Assembly (NCBI GenBank): GCA_007129145.1
Contig: SKWC01000363.1
Coordinates: 1-5,630, forward strand
Direction of reading: 5' to 3'
DNA: 5,630 nucleotides
DNA from: Rubritepida sp.
Lineage (GTDB): Bacteria > Pseudomonadota > Alphaproteobacteria > Acetobacterales > Acetobacteraceae
The notes beneath the pieces were generated by a model, which saw only the letters and a list, made by a program, of their open reading frames with translations, was not told the DNA's origin and ran no database searches. Shown here piece by piece: positions 1 to 5,143 of this stretch (position 1 is its first letter; every line of letters starts with the position of its first letter). Both the position numbers and the translations under genes were made by a program.

Positions 1-790
1 CTTCCACGCCGGGCAGCTTGCGCAGGCCTGCACCACCCATGCCGACCTCGCCGCGACGGTGGAGAACGCCGAGCTCATCATCGAGGCCATCGTCGAGAAT
101 CCCGACGCCAAGCGCGACCTCTATGCACGCCTGGATGCGGTCGCGCCCCCTGGGGCGATCTGGGCCAGCAACACCAGCTACCTGGACGTGTTCCCGCTGA
201 TGCCGCCGCACCGGCTGAAGCGCGCCCTGATCGCGCATTGGTACACGCCACCCTACCTCGTGGACCTGGTGGATCTGGTGGCCAGCCCGGAGTGCGAAGC
301 GGCGGCCTTGGCGACGGTGAAGGAGGCGGTGGAGGCGATGGGCAAGGTGCCCATCGTGCTGAGGAAGTTCATCCCCGGCTATATCGCCAACCGCATCCAG
401 GCCGCCTTCCAGGCCGAGGTGCAGTTCCTGATCGACGAGGGCTACGCCACCGCGCAGGACATCGACGACAGCGCCATCCATGGCATCGCGCTGCGCTTCA
501 TGGTCATCGGCATCATGGCCAAGGCGGATTTCACCGGCCTGCCCATGCTGCAGCACGCCTTCCGCAACCGGATGTACACGCCCCCCGACATCGAGGGCAG
601 CGCCAGCATGGACGCGCTGGTGGCGCGCGGCGACACCGGGGTGATGAGCGGGCGCGGCTATTACGACTGGGGCGGGGCCAGCCCGGCCGCGCTGTTCGAG
701 GCGCGCGACGCGCGGCTGATCGCGCTGAAGAAGGCGATGCGCGGCATCGGCGTCATGGCCGGCCGCGCCGTGAAGGCGAACGAGATCTAG
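1..790 (+). CDS. 3-hydroxyacyl-CoA dehydrogenase family protein, 5' end missing
   Basis: The frame is open from base 2 to the TAG at 788-790, giving 262 visible residues. The N-terminal Rossmann part with the GxGxxG NAD-binding loop lies left of the window, roughly 40-60 residues by comparison with 280-320 residue family members. The product should be a cytoplasmic NAD-dependent dehydrogenase of 3-hydroxyacyl-CoA or a related 3-hydroxy acid. Visible family marks, numbered from base 2, are ENAELIIEAIVEN (21-33), ASNTS (55-59, Ser and Asn near the active site), catalytic His79 in AHWYTPPYLVDLVDLV, GYIANR with conserved Asn130 at the start of the helical C-terminal domain, and a C-terminal SGRGYYDW (216-223). 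The residue 12 after the catalytic His, normally Glu of the His-Glu dyad, is Asp91. Related enzymes such as L-gulonate or carnitine dehydrogenase share this fold, so the substrate is open. A hairpin follows the stop, and the next gene has its own promoter candidate. Confidence 0.88.
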   Translation, partial: FHAGQLAQACTTHADLAATVENAELIIEAIVENPDAKRDLYARLDAVAPPGAIWASNTSYLDVFPLMPPHRLKRALIAHWYTPPYLVDLVDLVASPECEAAALATVKEAVEAMGKVPIVLRKFIPGYIANRIQAAFQAEVQFLIDEGYATAQDIDDSAIHGIALRFMVIGIMAKADFTGLPMLQHAFRNRMYTPPDIEGSASMDALVARGDTGVMSGRGYYDWGGASPAALFEARDARLIALKKAMRGIGVMAGRAVKANEI

Positions 791-806
791 GCAGGTTGCA
801 CGCCAT

Positions 807-826
807 GGCGGCAGCCGGATGCCGCC
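807..826 (+). terminator. GC-rich hairpin after the dehydrogenase gene, possible weak terminator
   Basis: GGCGGCA (807-813) and TGCCGCC (820-826) form a perfect 7-bp stem with a 6-nt loop, 16 nt after the TAG stop. Only CTT follows, so the U-tract of a classical intrinsic terminator is missing. It could be a weak or factor-assisted terminator, an mRNA-stabilising hairpin, or chance in GC-rich DNA. Confidence 0.35.
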
Positions 827-853
827 CTTGGCCGCGAAGCGCCCGGCCCGCCC

Positions 854-881
854 TTGCCGCCATCCCCGGCTTCCCTAGTCT
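854..881 (+). promoter_or_regulatory. Candidate sigma-70-type promoter of the hydrolase pair
   Basis: TTGCCG (854-859, four of six matches to TTGACA) is followed after 16 bp by TAGTCT (876-881, three of six matches to TATAAT). The transcript would start near 888, giving a leader of about 18 nt before the ATG at 906. The elements are weak by E. coli standards, but degenerate -10 boxes are common in high-GC alphaproteobacteria. The position between a hairpin and an operator-like palindrome adds support. Confidence 0.4.
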
Positions 882-896
882 GTCGATGTTCGACAG
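880..896. promoter_or_regulatory. Perfect 17-bp palindrome, candidate operator
   Basis: CTGTCGA (880-886), TGT spacer, TCGACAG (890-896): 7-bp perfect inverted arms around a 3-bp centre. It overlaps the last bases of the proposed -10 box and the expected start point, and its right arm touches the G-run used as ribosome-binding site (895-901). This is a typical place for a repressor dimer to block initiation. If transcription starts near 888 the left arm is not in the RNA, so a DNA site is more likely than an RNA hairpin. No regulator gene is in the window and I cannot name the cognate family. Confidence 0.45.
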
Positions 897-905
897 GGGG
901 GCAGC

Positions 906-2105
906 ATGGCACAGGTGGACACCGACCGTTTCCTCAAGGATCTGCACGAGTTGCGGCAGATCGGCGCCTACCGCACCGGCGTGCACCGCCCGACCTACGG
1001 CGCGGAGGACATGGAATCCCGCCGCTGGCTGATGGAGCGCATGCGCGAGGTGGGGCTGGAGCCCTCCATAGACGGCATCGGCAATGTCTTCGGCCGCCAC
1101 CCCGGCCCCGGCCCGCACATCCTGGCGGGCTCCCATATCGAGAGCCAGAACCAGGCCGGCTGGCTGGATGGCGCGCTGGGCGTGGTCTCGGCGCTGGCCC
1201 TGGCCCGCACCGGCCTGCCCGTGGATGTCGTGGCCTTCGCCGATGAGGAGGGGCACTACGGCAGCTTCACCGGCAGCCGCTCCCTCCTGGGCGAGTTGTC
1301 GGATGAGGAGATCGACGGCCTCAGGAACCGCTACCACGGCAAGCCCCTGCGCGAGGCGCTGCGCGAGGCGGGGCTGGAGGGGTTGCCCCGCCCGAAGCTG
1401 GACCCGTCCCGCTACAGGGGCTTCTTCGAGATGCACATTGAGCAGGGAACCCAGCTGGAGAACGCCGGGCTGCGCAGCGGCGTCGTCACCGGCATCGTCG
1501 CCATCTGGCAGTACCGCCTCGTCATCGAGGGCATGCAGGACCATGCCGGCGGCACCACCATGGCGGAACGCAAGGATGCCGGCCTGACGGCGGTGCGCCT
1601 GCTGGCGCGGGTGGACCGCGAGTTCCCCATGCTCTGCGGGCCGCGCACGGTCTGGACCTGCGGGCGCATCGCGCTGGAACCGGGCGCGCCCTCCATCATC
1701 CCTGGCCGCGCCGAGGTGCTGTTCCAGTTCCGCGACATCGACGTGCCCACGCTGGAACGGCTGGAGGAATGCCTGCGCCGCATCGTGCAGGAGATGAACC
1801 GCACCGAGCGCACCACCACCACGCTGGAAGCGATGAGCCGCTCCAAGCCCGCCCCCTGCGACCCCGCCATGCAGGCGGCCCTGGCGGATGCGGCCACCAA
1901 GCACGCCAACGGCCAATGGCAGCACATGCCCTCGGGGGCCGGACATGATGCGCAATACATGGCGCGCATCATGCCGGTGGCGATGCTGTTCCCGCCCTCG
2001 ATCAAGGGCATCAGCCACCACTGGGCCGAGGACACCAAGGAGGAGGATCTGGCGCTGAACATGCGCATCCTGGCCGATGCGGCGGAGGCCTTCCTGCGTG
2101 GCTGA
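906..2105 (+). CDS. M20-family Zn-dependent amidohydrolase (hydantoinase/carbamoylase type), copy A
   Basis: 399 residues, close to the usual 400-420 of N-carbamoyl-L-amino acid hydrolases, beta-ureidopropionases and allantoate amidohydrolases. These cytoplasmic, usually dimeric enzymes hydrolyse C-N bonds of carbamoyl or ureido compounds using two metal ions. The ATG at 906 follows AGGGGGG (895-901). Expected ligands are present: His77 in GSHIES, Asp88 in WLDGALG, Glu114/Glu115 in FADEEGHYGSF, His177 in HIEQG and His371 in GISHHWAEDT. MPSGAGHDAQ (341-350) and QDHAGGTTMAERKDA (211-225, dimerisation-domain His213) are further family marks. Odd points: GSHxE instead of GSHxD (Glu79), HAGGTTM instead of the common HAGTTPM, and Ser263 where carbamoylases usually have Asn of NVIPG. 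The conserved Arg of the DIR-like motif is kept (Arg276, QFRD). The substrate cannot be named; family assignment is firm, 'allantoate amidohydrolase' or 'carbamoylase' would be a guess. Confidence 0.93.
   Translation: MAQVDTDRFLKDLHELRQIGAYRTGVHRPTYGAEDMESRRWLMERMREVGLEPSIDGIGNVFGRHPGPGPHILAGSHIESQNQAGWLDGALGVVSALALARTGLPVDVVAFADEEGHYGSFTGSRSLLGELSDEEIDGLRNRYHGKPLREALREAGLEGLPRPKLDPSRYRGFFEMHIEQGTQLENAGLRSGVVTGIVAIWQYRLVIEGMQDHAGGTTMAERKDAGLTAVRLLARVDREFPMLCGPRTVWTCGRIALEPGAPSIIPGRAEVLFQFRDIDVPTLERLEECLRRIVQEMNRTERTTTTLEAMSRSKPAPCDPAMQAALADAATKHANGQWQHMPSGAGHDAQYMARIMPVAMLFPPSIKGISHHWAEDTKEEDLALNMRILADAAEAFLRG
2084..2088 (+). promoter_or_regulatory. Ribosome-binding site that sets the GTG start of copy B
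   Basis: GGAGG lies inside the end of copy A, 9 nt before the GTG at 2098. The alternative in-frame ATG at 2077 lies upstream of this site, so it could not use it. Together with the residue-for-residue alignment to copy A, this fixes the start at 2098 and implies translation coupled to copy A. Confidence 0.7.
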
Positions 2106-3297
2106 GCCCGACACCGGCCGCTTCCTGGCGGACCTGCATGATCTGCGCCGGATCGGCGCCTACCGCACCGGCGTGCACCGCCCGACCTACAGCGCCGATG
2201 ATATGGAAAGCCGCCGCTGGCTGATGGCGCACATGCGCGATCTGGGCCTCGAACCGGAGATGGACGGCATCGGCAATGTGCTGGGCCGCCACCCCGGCCC
2301 CGCGCCGCGCCTGCTGGTCGGCAGCCACATCGAGACGCAGAACGAGGCCGGCTGGCTGGATGGCGCGCTCGGCGTGGTGGCGGGCCTCGCCCTGGCCCGC
2401 GCGGGGCTGGCCGTGGATGTCGCCGCCTTCGCCGATGAGGAAGGCCATTACGGCAGCTTCCTGGGCAGCCGCTCCCTGATCGGCGAGGTGACGGAGGAGG
2501 AGATCGACGCCGCCCGCCACGCCCAGGACGGCACGCCCCTGCGCAATGCGCTGGCCGCGGCGGGGCTGGCCGGGCTGCCGCGCATGCGCCTCGACCCGTC
2601 GCGCTACAGGGGCTTCCTGGAACTGCACATCGAACAGGGCAGCAAGCTGGAGAAGGCGGGGCTGCGCAGCGGCGTGGTCAGCGGCGTGTTCGGCGTGCGG
2701 ATCTTCCGCGTCGAGATCGAGGGCCAGCAGGACCACACCGGCGGCACAACCATGGCCGAGCGCAAGGACGCCGTGGTGGCGGCGATGCGCGTGCTGTCCC
2801 TGGTTGACGAGCGCTTCCCCATGGCCGCGGGGCCGGACACGGTCTGGACCTGCGGGCGCGTGGTGGTCGAGCCCAACGCGCCGCACATCATCGCCGGCCG
2901 GGCCGAGCTGGTGATCCAGTTCCGCGACCTGGACGAGGCGCTGCTGGACGGGCTGTCCTCACTGCTTGCGCGGATCGTGCAGGAGGTGGACCGGCGCGAC
3001 CGCTGCACCTTGCGCCTGCACCCTGTCAGCCGCTCGGGCGCGGCCCTGGCGGATCCCGCGCTGCACGCGGCGCTGAAGGCGGCGGCCGAACGGCACGCGC
3101 CCGGCGCGTGGCAGGTGATGCCCTCCGGCGCCATCCATGACGCGCAGCACATCGCCAAGGTCCTTCCCATGGCGATGCTCTTCACACCCTCGATCGGCGG
3201 GGTCAGCCACCACTGGACCGAGGACACGAGCGAGGCGGATCTGGCGCTGGCGATCCGCATCCTGGCCGACGCGGCCGAGGCCGCGCTGGCCGGCTGA
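2098..3297 (+). CDS. M20-family Zn-dependent amidohydrolase (hydantoinase/carbamoylase type), copy B
   Basis: The proposed start is GTG at 2098, overlapping the end of copy A by 8 nt (GTGGCTGA). This gives 399 residues, the same as copy A, and an ungapped alignment from residue 1 (xAxxDTxRFLxDLH) to the end. My hand count is about 267 identical positions (67%). A start at ATG 2077 would add seven residues unmatched in copy A. Ligands are His77 (GSHIET), Asp88 (WLDGALG), Glu114/Glu115 (FADEEGHYGSF), His177 (HIEQG) and His371 (GVSHHWTEDT); MPSGAIHDAQ matches the family motif. The copy shares Glu79 in place of Asp and the GTTM variant after QDHTG, but has His263 where copy A has Ser and carbamoylases Asn. 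Divergence between the copies is concentrated around 198-210, 283-310 and 351-358. All catalytic residues are kept, so both look active. Possible partner subunit of copy A, or an enzyme for a related substrate. Confidence 0.92.
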   Translation: MAEPDTGRFLADLHDLRRIGAYRTGVHRPTYSADDMESRRWLMAHMRDLGLEPEMDGIGNVLGRHPGPAPRLLVGSHIETQNEAGWLDGALGVVAGLALARAGLAVDVAAFADEEGHYGSFLGSRSLIGEVTEEEIDAARHAQDGTPLRNALAAAGLAGLPRMRLDPSRYRGFLELHIEQGSKLEKAGLRSGVVSGVFGVRIFRVEIEGQQDHTGGTTMAERKDAVVAAMRVLSLVDERFPMAAGPDTVWTCGRVVVEPNAPHIIAGRAELVIQFRDLDEALLDGLSSLLARIVQEVDRRDRCTLRLHPVSRSGAALADPALHAALKAAAERHAPGAWQVMPSGAIHDAQHIAKVLPMAMLFTPSIGGVSHHWTEDTSEADLALAIRILADAAEAALAG

Positions 3298-3309
3298 CCC
3301 CCTGCCCTC

Positions 3310-4380
3310 CTACTCGGCGTCGAGCGGCGCGTTGGGCACGACGCCCGGCACCTTGATGCCGATGGGACGGCCCGCGGCATTGGCGCCCTGCCAGTGGCTG
3401 GTGAAGCTGTCGGGCAATTCGGGCCCGTCGGGGCAGGCCAGCCACAGGCGGAACAGGTGGCGGCGGCGCTCCACCTCGGGGAAATCCTCGAAGGCGGTGC
3501 GCGAATGCATCAGCCAATGGTTGTTGAGCAGCTGGATGTCGCCGGGGGCGAAATCCATGTCGAGGTGGAATTCATCGCTGTCGGCCAGCGAGTCCAGCAG
3601 GTCGCAGGCGGCGTCGAGCTCGGGCGTGAGGCGCGGCACCTGCGGGAAACGCTGTGCCTTGCGCATGGCGCTGCGCACATAGCTGGTCACCAGCCCGCCA
3701 CCGGGCATGCGGTTGAACACCGGCACGGCGTACCAGTCGTCGGCGCCGGCCGGGACCTCGCCGCGGCGGTCGCGATAGACCGGCTGGCACAGCAGTTCCA
3801 GCAGATCGGGCGCGCGCTCCAGCATGGCGTTGTAGAGCGCGCCGGAACTCACGATGGTGGACAGCCCGCCCGCCTTGGCCGGCTTGAGGCACAGCAGCCC
3901 TACGAGATCCGAGGAATCGGTGTGGTAGGGCAGCCGGGCCGCGGTCTGGTAGCCGCGGTTGGTCGGCGCGTTGTAGTCGAGGCCGATGTCCTTCACATGG
4001 CCCAGCACATGGCCCTTGCGGTTCTGCGTCATGGCCTCGCCCAGATGGGCGCCCAGGCCGAAATAGGCGATGCCCGCCTGGCGCGGGCTCCAGCGGTCCA
4101 CCGGCAGGCCGCGCACCAGGATGAAGCCGCGGCCCTTCAGCACGGCATCATGCATCTCGCGGATCAGCGGCTCGAGTTCCGGTACGGCGAAATCCCCGGG
4201 CGTCATGGCCGCGATGTCGAGGCCGGTGGGGTCGAGGCGGCGCACCGCCGCGTCCATCGCCGCCACCTCGGCCGGCGTCAGGCGGCGCTCCCATTCGGCG
4301 CGGCGCTTGGCCATTTCGGGGCCGCGCCAGACCTGCGGGCCGCTGACGGGCCGCGCGGTGGTGTGCAAGGCGTTGTCCAT
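3310..4380 (-). CDS. TauD/TfdA-family Fe(II)/2-oxoglutarate-dependent dioxygenase
   Basis: Cytoplasmic oxygenase of the TauD/TfdA (clavaminate synthase-like) superfamily, expected to couple oxidative decarboxylation of 2-oxoglutarate to hydroxylation of an unknown substrate. From the ATG at 4380 it has 356 residues. The frame is open upstream to 4509, but the preceding 43 residues are arginine-rich and overlap bioY, while GAGGAG sits 7 nt before this ATG. GFILVRGLPV (85-94) is the usual beta-strand opening the jelly-roll core. HTD (His153, Asp155) and His292 in NNHWLMHSRTAFED form the iron triad; Arg311 in HLFRLWLA is the likely 2-oxoglutarate-binding Arg, with Arg307 as neighbour. Its 3' end faces copy B of the hydrolases with 12 bp between stop codons. 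It follows bioY on the same strand after 76 bp, so readthrough from bioY is possible. Members act on sulfonates, phenoxyacetates, betaines and others; the substrate cannot be read from the sequence. Confidence 0.9.
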   Translation of the reverse strand: MDNALHTTARPVSGPQVWRGPEMAKRRAEWERRLTPAEVAAMDAAVRRLDPTGLDIAAMTPGDFAVPELEPLIREMHDAVLKGRGFILVRGLPVDRWSPRQAGIAYFGLGAHLGEAMTQNRKGHVLGHVKDIGLDYNAPTNRGYQTAARLPYHTDSSDLVGLLCLKPAKAGGLSTIVSSGALYNAMLERAPDLLELLCQPVYRDRRGEVPAGADDWYAVPVFNRMPGGGLVTSYVRSAMRKAQRFPQVPRLTPELDAACDLLDSLADSDEFHLDMDFAPGDIQLLNNHWLMHSRTAFEDFPEVERRRHLFRLWLACPDGPELPDSFTSHWQGANAAGRPIGIKVPGVVPNAPLDAE

Positions 4381-4387
4381 GGTGGGT

Positions 4388-4393
4388 CTCCTC
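4388..4393 (-). promoter_or_regulatory. Ribosome-binding site deciding the dioxygenase start
   Basis: On the minus strand GAGGAG lies 7 nt upstream of ATG 4380. It favours this start over the upstream in-frame ATG at 4509, which would place the first residues inside bioY. Confidence 0.7.
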
Positions 4394-4431
4394 GCTAAGG
4401 GCGACCTTCTGGACGGGCCGCCCTGGGCGAA

Positions 4432-4460
4432 GTGCAGACCCCGGACAGGGGTAGAGTCAA
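4432..4460 (-). promoter_or_regulatory. Weak promoter candidate and small hairpin between bioY and the dioxygenase gene
   Basis: Read on the minus strand, TTGACT (4460-4455, five of six to the -35 consensus) overlaps the bioY stop codon. TGCACT (4436-4431) follows at 18 bp with only three matches to a -10. Between them ACCCC-TGTCC-GGGGT (4452-4438) forms a 5-bp stem with a 5-nt loop, 4 nt after the bioY stop, with no T-run after it. The site could be a promoter for the dioxygenase gene or a weak terminator of bioY; neither is secure. Confidence 0.22.
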
Positions 4461-4999
4461 GGCTGGCGCGGACGCAGCACCCCACGCAGCGCCGCCAGCA
4501 GCGCGACACCCAGCGCCACCTTCACCACCGTGCCGGGGATGAAGGGCAGCAGCCCGGCCGCGATGGCGGCATCGAAGCCCAGCAGCGCCGACAGCCACAG
4601 CAGGCCGCCCGCGAAGATCACCGCATGGCCCGCGCCCAGTGTCACGGCGCTGCGCCACCAGCCGCGCGTCCAGCCCCGCGCCGCCATCCAGCCGGCCAGC
4701 GCGGCGGCGGCGACGAAGCCGAACAGGTAGCCCGCGGTGGGCCCGACCAGCGCCACGCCGCCGCGGAAGCCCGCGAAGACCGGCAGGCCCATGGCACCCT
4801 GGGCCAGATACAGCAGCACTGTCGCCGCGCCGAGCTTCCAGCCATAGGCCACCCCCACCAGCAGCACGACCAGGCTCTGCATGGTCATGGGCACGGGCTG
4901 CATGGGGAAGTTGATCTGCGCCGAGGCGGCGATGGCGATGCTGCCGCCCAGGGCCAGCAGGGCCGGGCGGAGCAGGGTGGCGGGGCGGGTGATCTGCAT
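4457..4999 (-). CDS. bioY: Biotin transporter BioY (ECF S component)
   Basis: Integral membrane protein that binds biotin and moves it inward, alone or with the BioM/BioN or shared ECF energising module. From ATG 4999 it has 180 residues, typical for the family, strongly hydrophobic with about six predicted membrane spans. Family marks are QPVPMTMQSLVVLLVG (34-49), the loop GLPVFAGFRGG (71-81) with GPTAGYLFGF (86-95), and LPFIPGTVVKVALG (151-164). In that last motif most BioY proteins have PGDxxK; here the Asp is Thr157 while Lys160 is kept. An in-frame ATG at 5029 would add ten residues, but its only purine-rich site is adjacent to the codon and it lies in a candidate -10 box. AGGA sits 7 nt before ATG 4999. 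No bioM/bioN or biotin synthesis gene is in the window, and I see no BioR-like TTATnnATAA box upstream, so regulation is unknown. Confidence 0.9.
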   Translation of the reverse strand: MQITRPATLLRPALLALGGSIAIAASAQINFPMQPVPMTMQSLVVLLVGVAYGWKLGAATVLLYLAQGAMGLPVFAGFRGGVALVGPTAGYLFGFVAAAALAGWMAARGWTRGWWRSAVTLGAGHAVIFAGGLLWLSALLGFDAAIAAGLLPFIPGTVVKVALGVALLAALRGVLRPRQP

Positions 5000-5006
5000 G
5001 GCTGTG

Positions 5007-5010
5007 TCCT
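5007..5010 (-). promoter_or_regulatory. Ribosome-binding site supporting the shorter bioY start
   Basis: AGGA on the minus strand, 7 nt before ATG 4999. The alternative ATG at 5029 has no site at usable spacing. Confidence 0.5.
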
Positions 5011-5027
5011 GGGGCAAACGTCCTCCC

Positions 5028-5057
5028 ATCCTTCGCGGCTGGCCCGCGCCGCGTCAA
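5028..5057 (-). promoter_or_regulatory. Candidate promoter of bioY
   Basis: On the minus strand TTGACG (5057-5052, five of six to TTGACA) is followed after 18 bp by AAGGAT (5033-5028, three of six to TATAAT). Transcription would start near 5020 and give a leader of about 20 nt before ATG 4999. The ATG at 5029 would then lie inside the -10 box, which agrees with the shorter bioY protein. Confidence 0.38.
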
Positions 5058-5062
5058 CGGCG

Positions 5063-5090
5063 GCGCCCCTGGCGCGCCCCTGGCGCGCCC
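5063..5090. repeat. 11-bp GC-rich tandem repeat with two GGCGCGCC octamers
   Basis: The unit GCCCCTGGCGC occurs perfectly at 5065-5075 and 5076-5086, and the 11-bp period holds over 28 bp (5063-5090). It contains two GGCGCGCC palindromes (5071-5078, 5082-5089) one helical turn apart, flanked by GGCGCC at 5062-5067 and 5091-5096. It sits in the 144-bp divergent gap between bioY and the CoA-transferase gene. Replication slippage or a cooperative protein-binding site would both fit. Confidence 0.6.
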
Positions 5091-5098
5091 GGCGCCAG
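5080..5098. repeat. Inverted repeat at the end of the tandem repeat
   Basis: CTGGCGC (5080-5086) and GCGCCAG (5092-5098) are perfect 7-bp arms around GCCCG. The element overlaps the proposed -35 of the CoA-transferase promoter, so an operator is possible. In DNA this GC-rich such arms also arise by chance. Confidence 0.4.
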
Positions 5099-5108
5099 CG
5101 CCTATGCT
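5080..5108 (+). promoter_or_regulatory. Candidate promoter of the CoA-transferase gene
   Basis: TATGCT (5103-5108, four of six to TATAAT) lies about 36 bp before the ATG at 5144. The best -35 at 17 bp is CTGGCG (5080-5085), only three of six matches and inside the inverted repeat. The -10 is the more credible half. Confidence 0.35.
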
Positions 5109-5143
5109 GCCGCGCCGCAACGCCGGGCAAGGAGGAGAGAGGG

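Larger units (their letters stand above)
906..3297 (+). repeat. Tandem gene duplication with a constant 1192-bp offset
   Basis: Every codon of the first gene (906-2105) has a counterpart 1192 bp further on in the second (2098-3297), with no insertion or deletion. The longest exact DNA match I see is 40 bp, 959-998 against 2151-2190, coding for the AYRTGVHRPTY region. Both copies also share the rare codon AGG in the SRYRGF motif. This supports duplication in a GC-rich ancestor, perhaps with local gene conversion. Confidence 0.85.

Noticed and set aside
238..1032. Plus-strand open frame of 264 codons overlapping the dehydrogenase and copy A
   Set aside because: It is a frame-shifted reading of two real genes plus the gap between them, rich in Gly, Arg and His, with no domain.
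2077..2097. Upstream ATG start for hydrolase copy B
   Set aside because: The seven extra residues have no match in copy A, and the GGAGG at 2084-2088 lies downstream of that ATG.
753..2114. Long minus-strand open frame of 453 codons opposite hydrolase copy A
   Set aside because: It mirrors a clear M20 gene, is low-complexity (rich in Ala, Gly, Arg, His, Gln), and has no family motif. A similar frame lies opposite copy B (2011-2886), as expected when GC-rich codon bias removes antisense stops.
3394..4398. Plus-strand open frame of 334 codons opposite the dioxygenase
   Set aside because: It is the antisense shadow of a gene with intact iron-binding motifs; its composition is repetitive and it matches no family I know.
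4420..4428. GCCC-T-GGGC inverted repeat upstream of the dioxygenase gene
   Set aside because: A 1-nt centre cannot form an RNA loop with the full stem, and such short palindromes are frequent in DNA this rich in G+C.
4381..4509. N-terminal extension of the dioxygenase to an ATG at 4509
   Set aside because: The added 43 residues are Arg- and Cys-rich and overlap the end of bioY, whereas ATG 4380 has GAGGAG at 7 nt.
4395..5120. Minus-strand 241-codon frame over bioY
   Set aside because: It is a second frame across bioY and both intergenic gaps; the other frame gives a clean BioY protein with all family motifs.
5000..5143. Biotin riboswitch or BioR box upstream of bioY
   Set aside because: The leader predicted from the promoter is only about 20 nt, no biotin riboswitch class is known to me, and no TTATnnATAA-like sequence is present.
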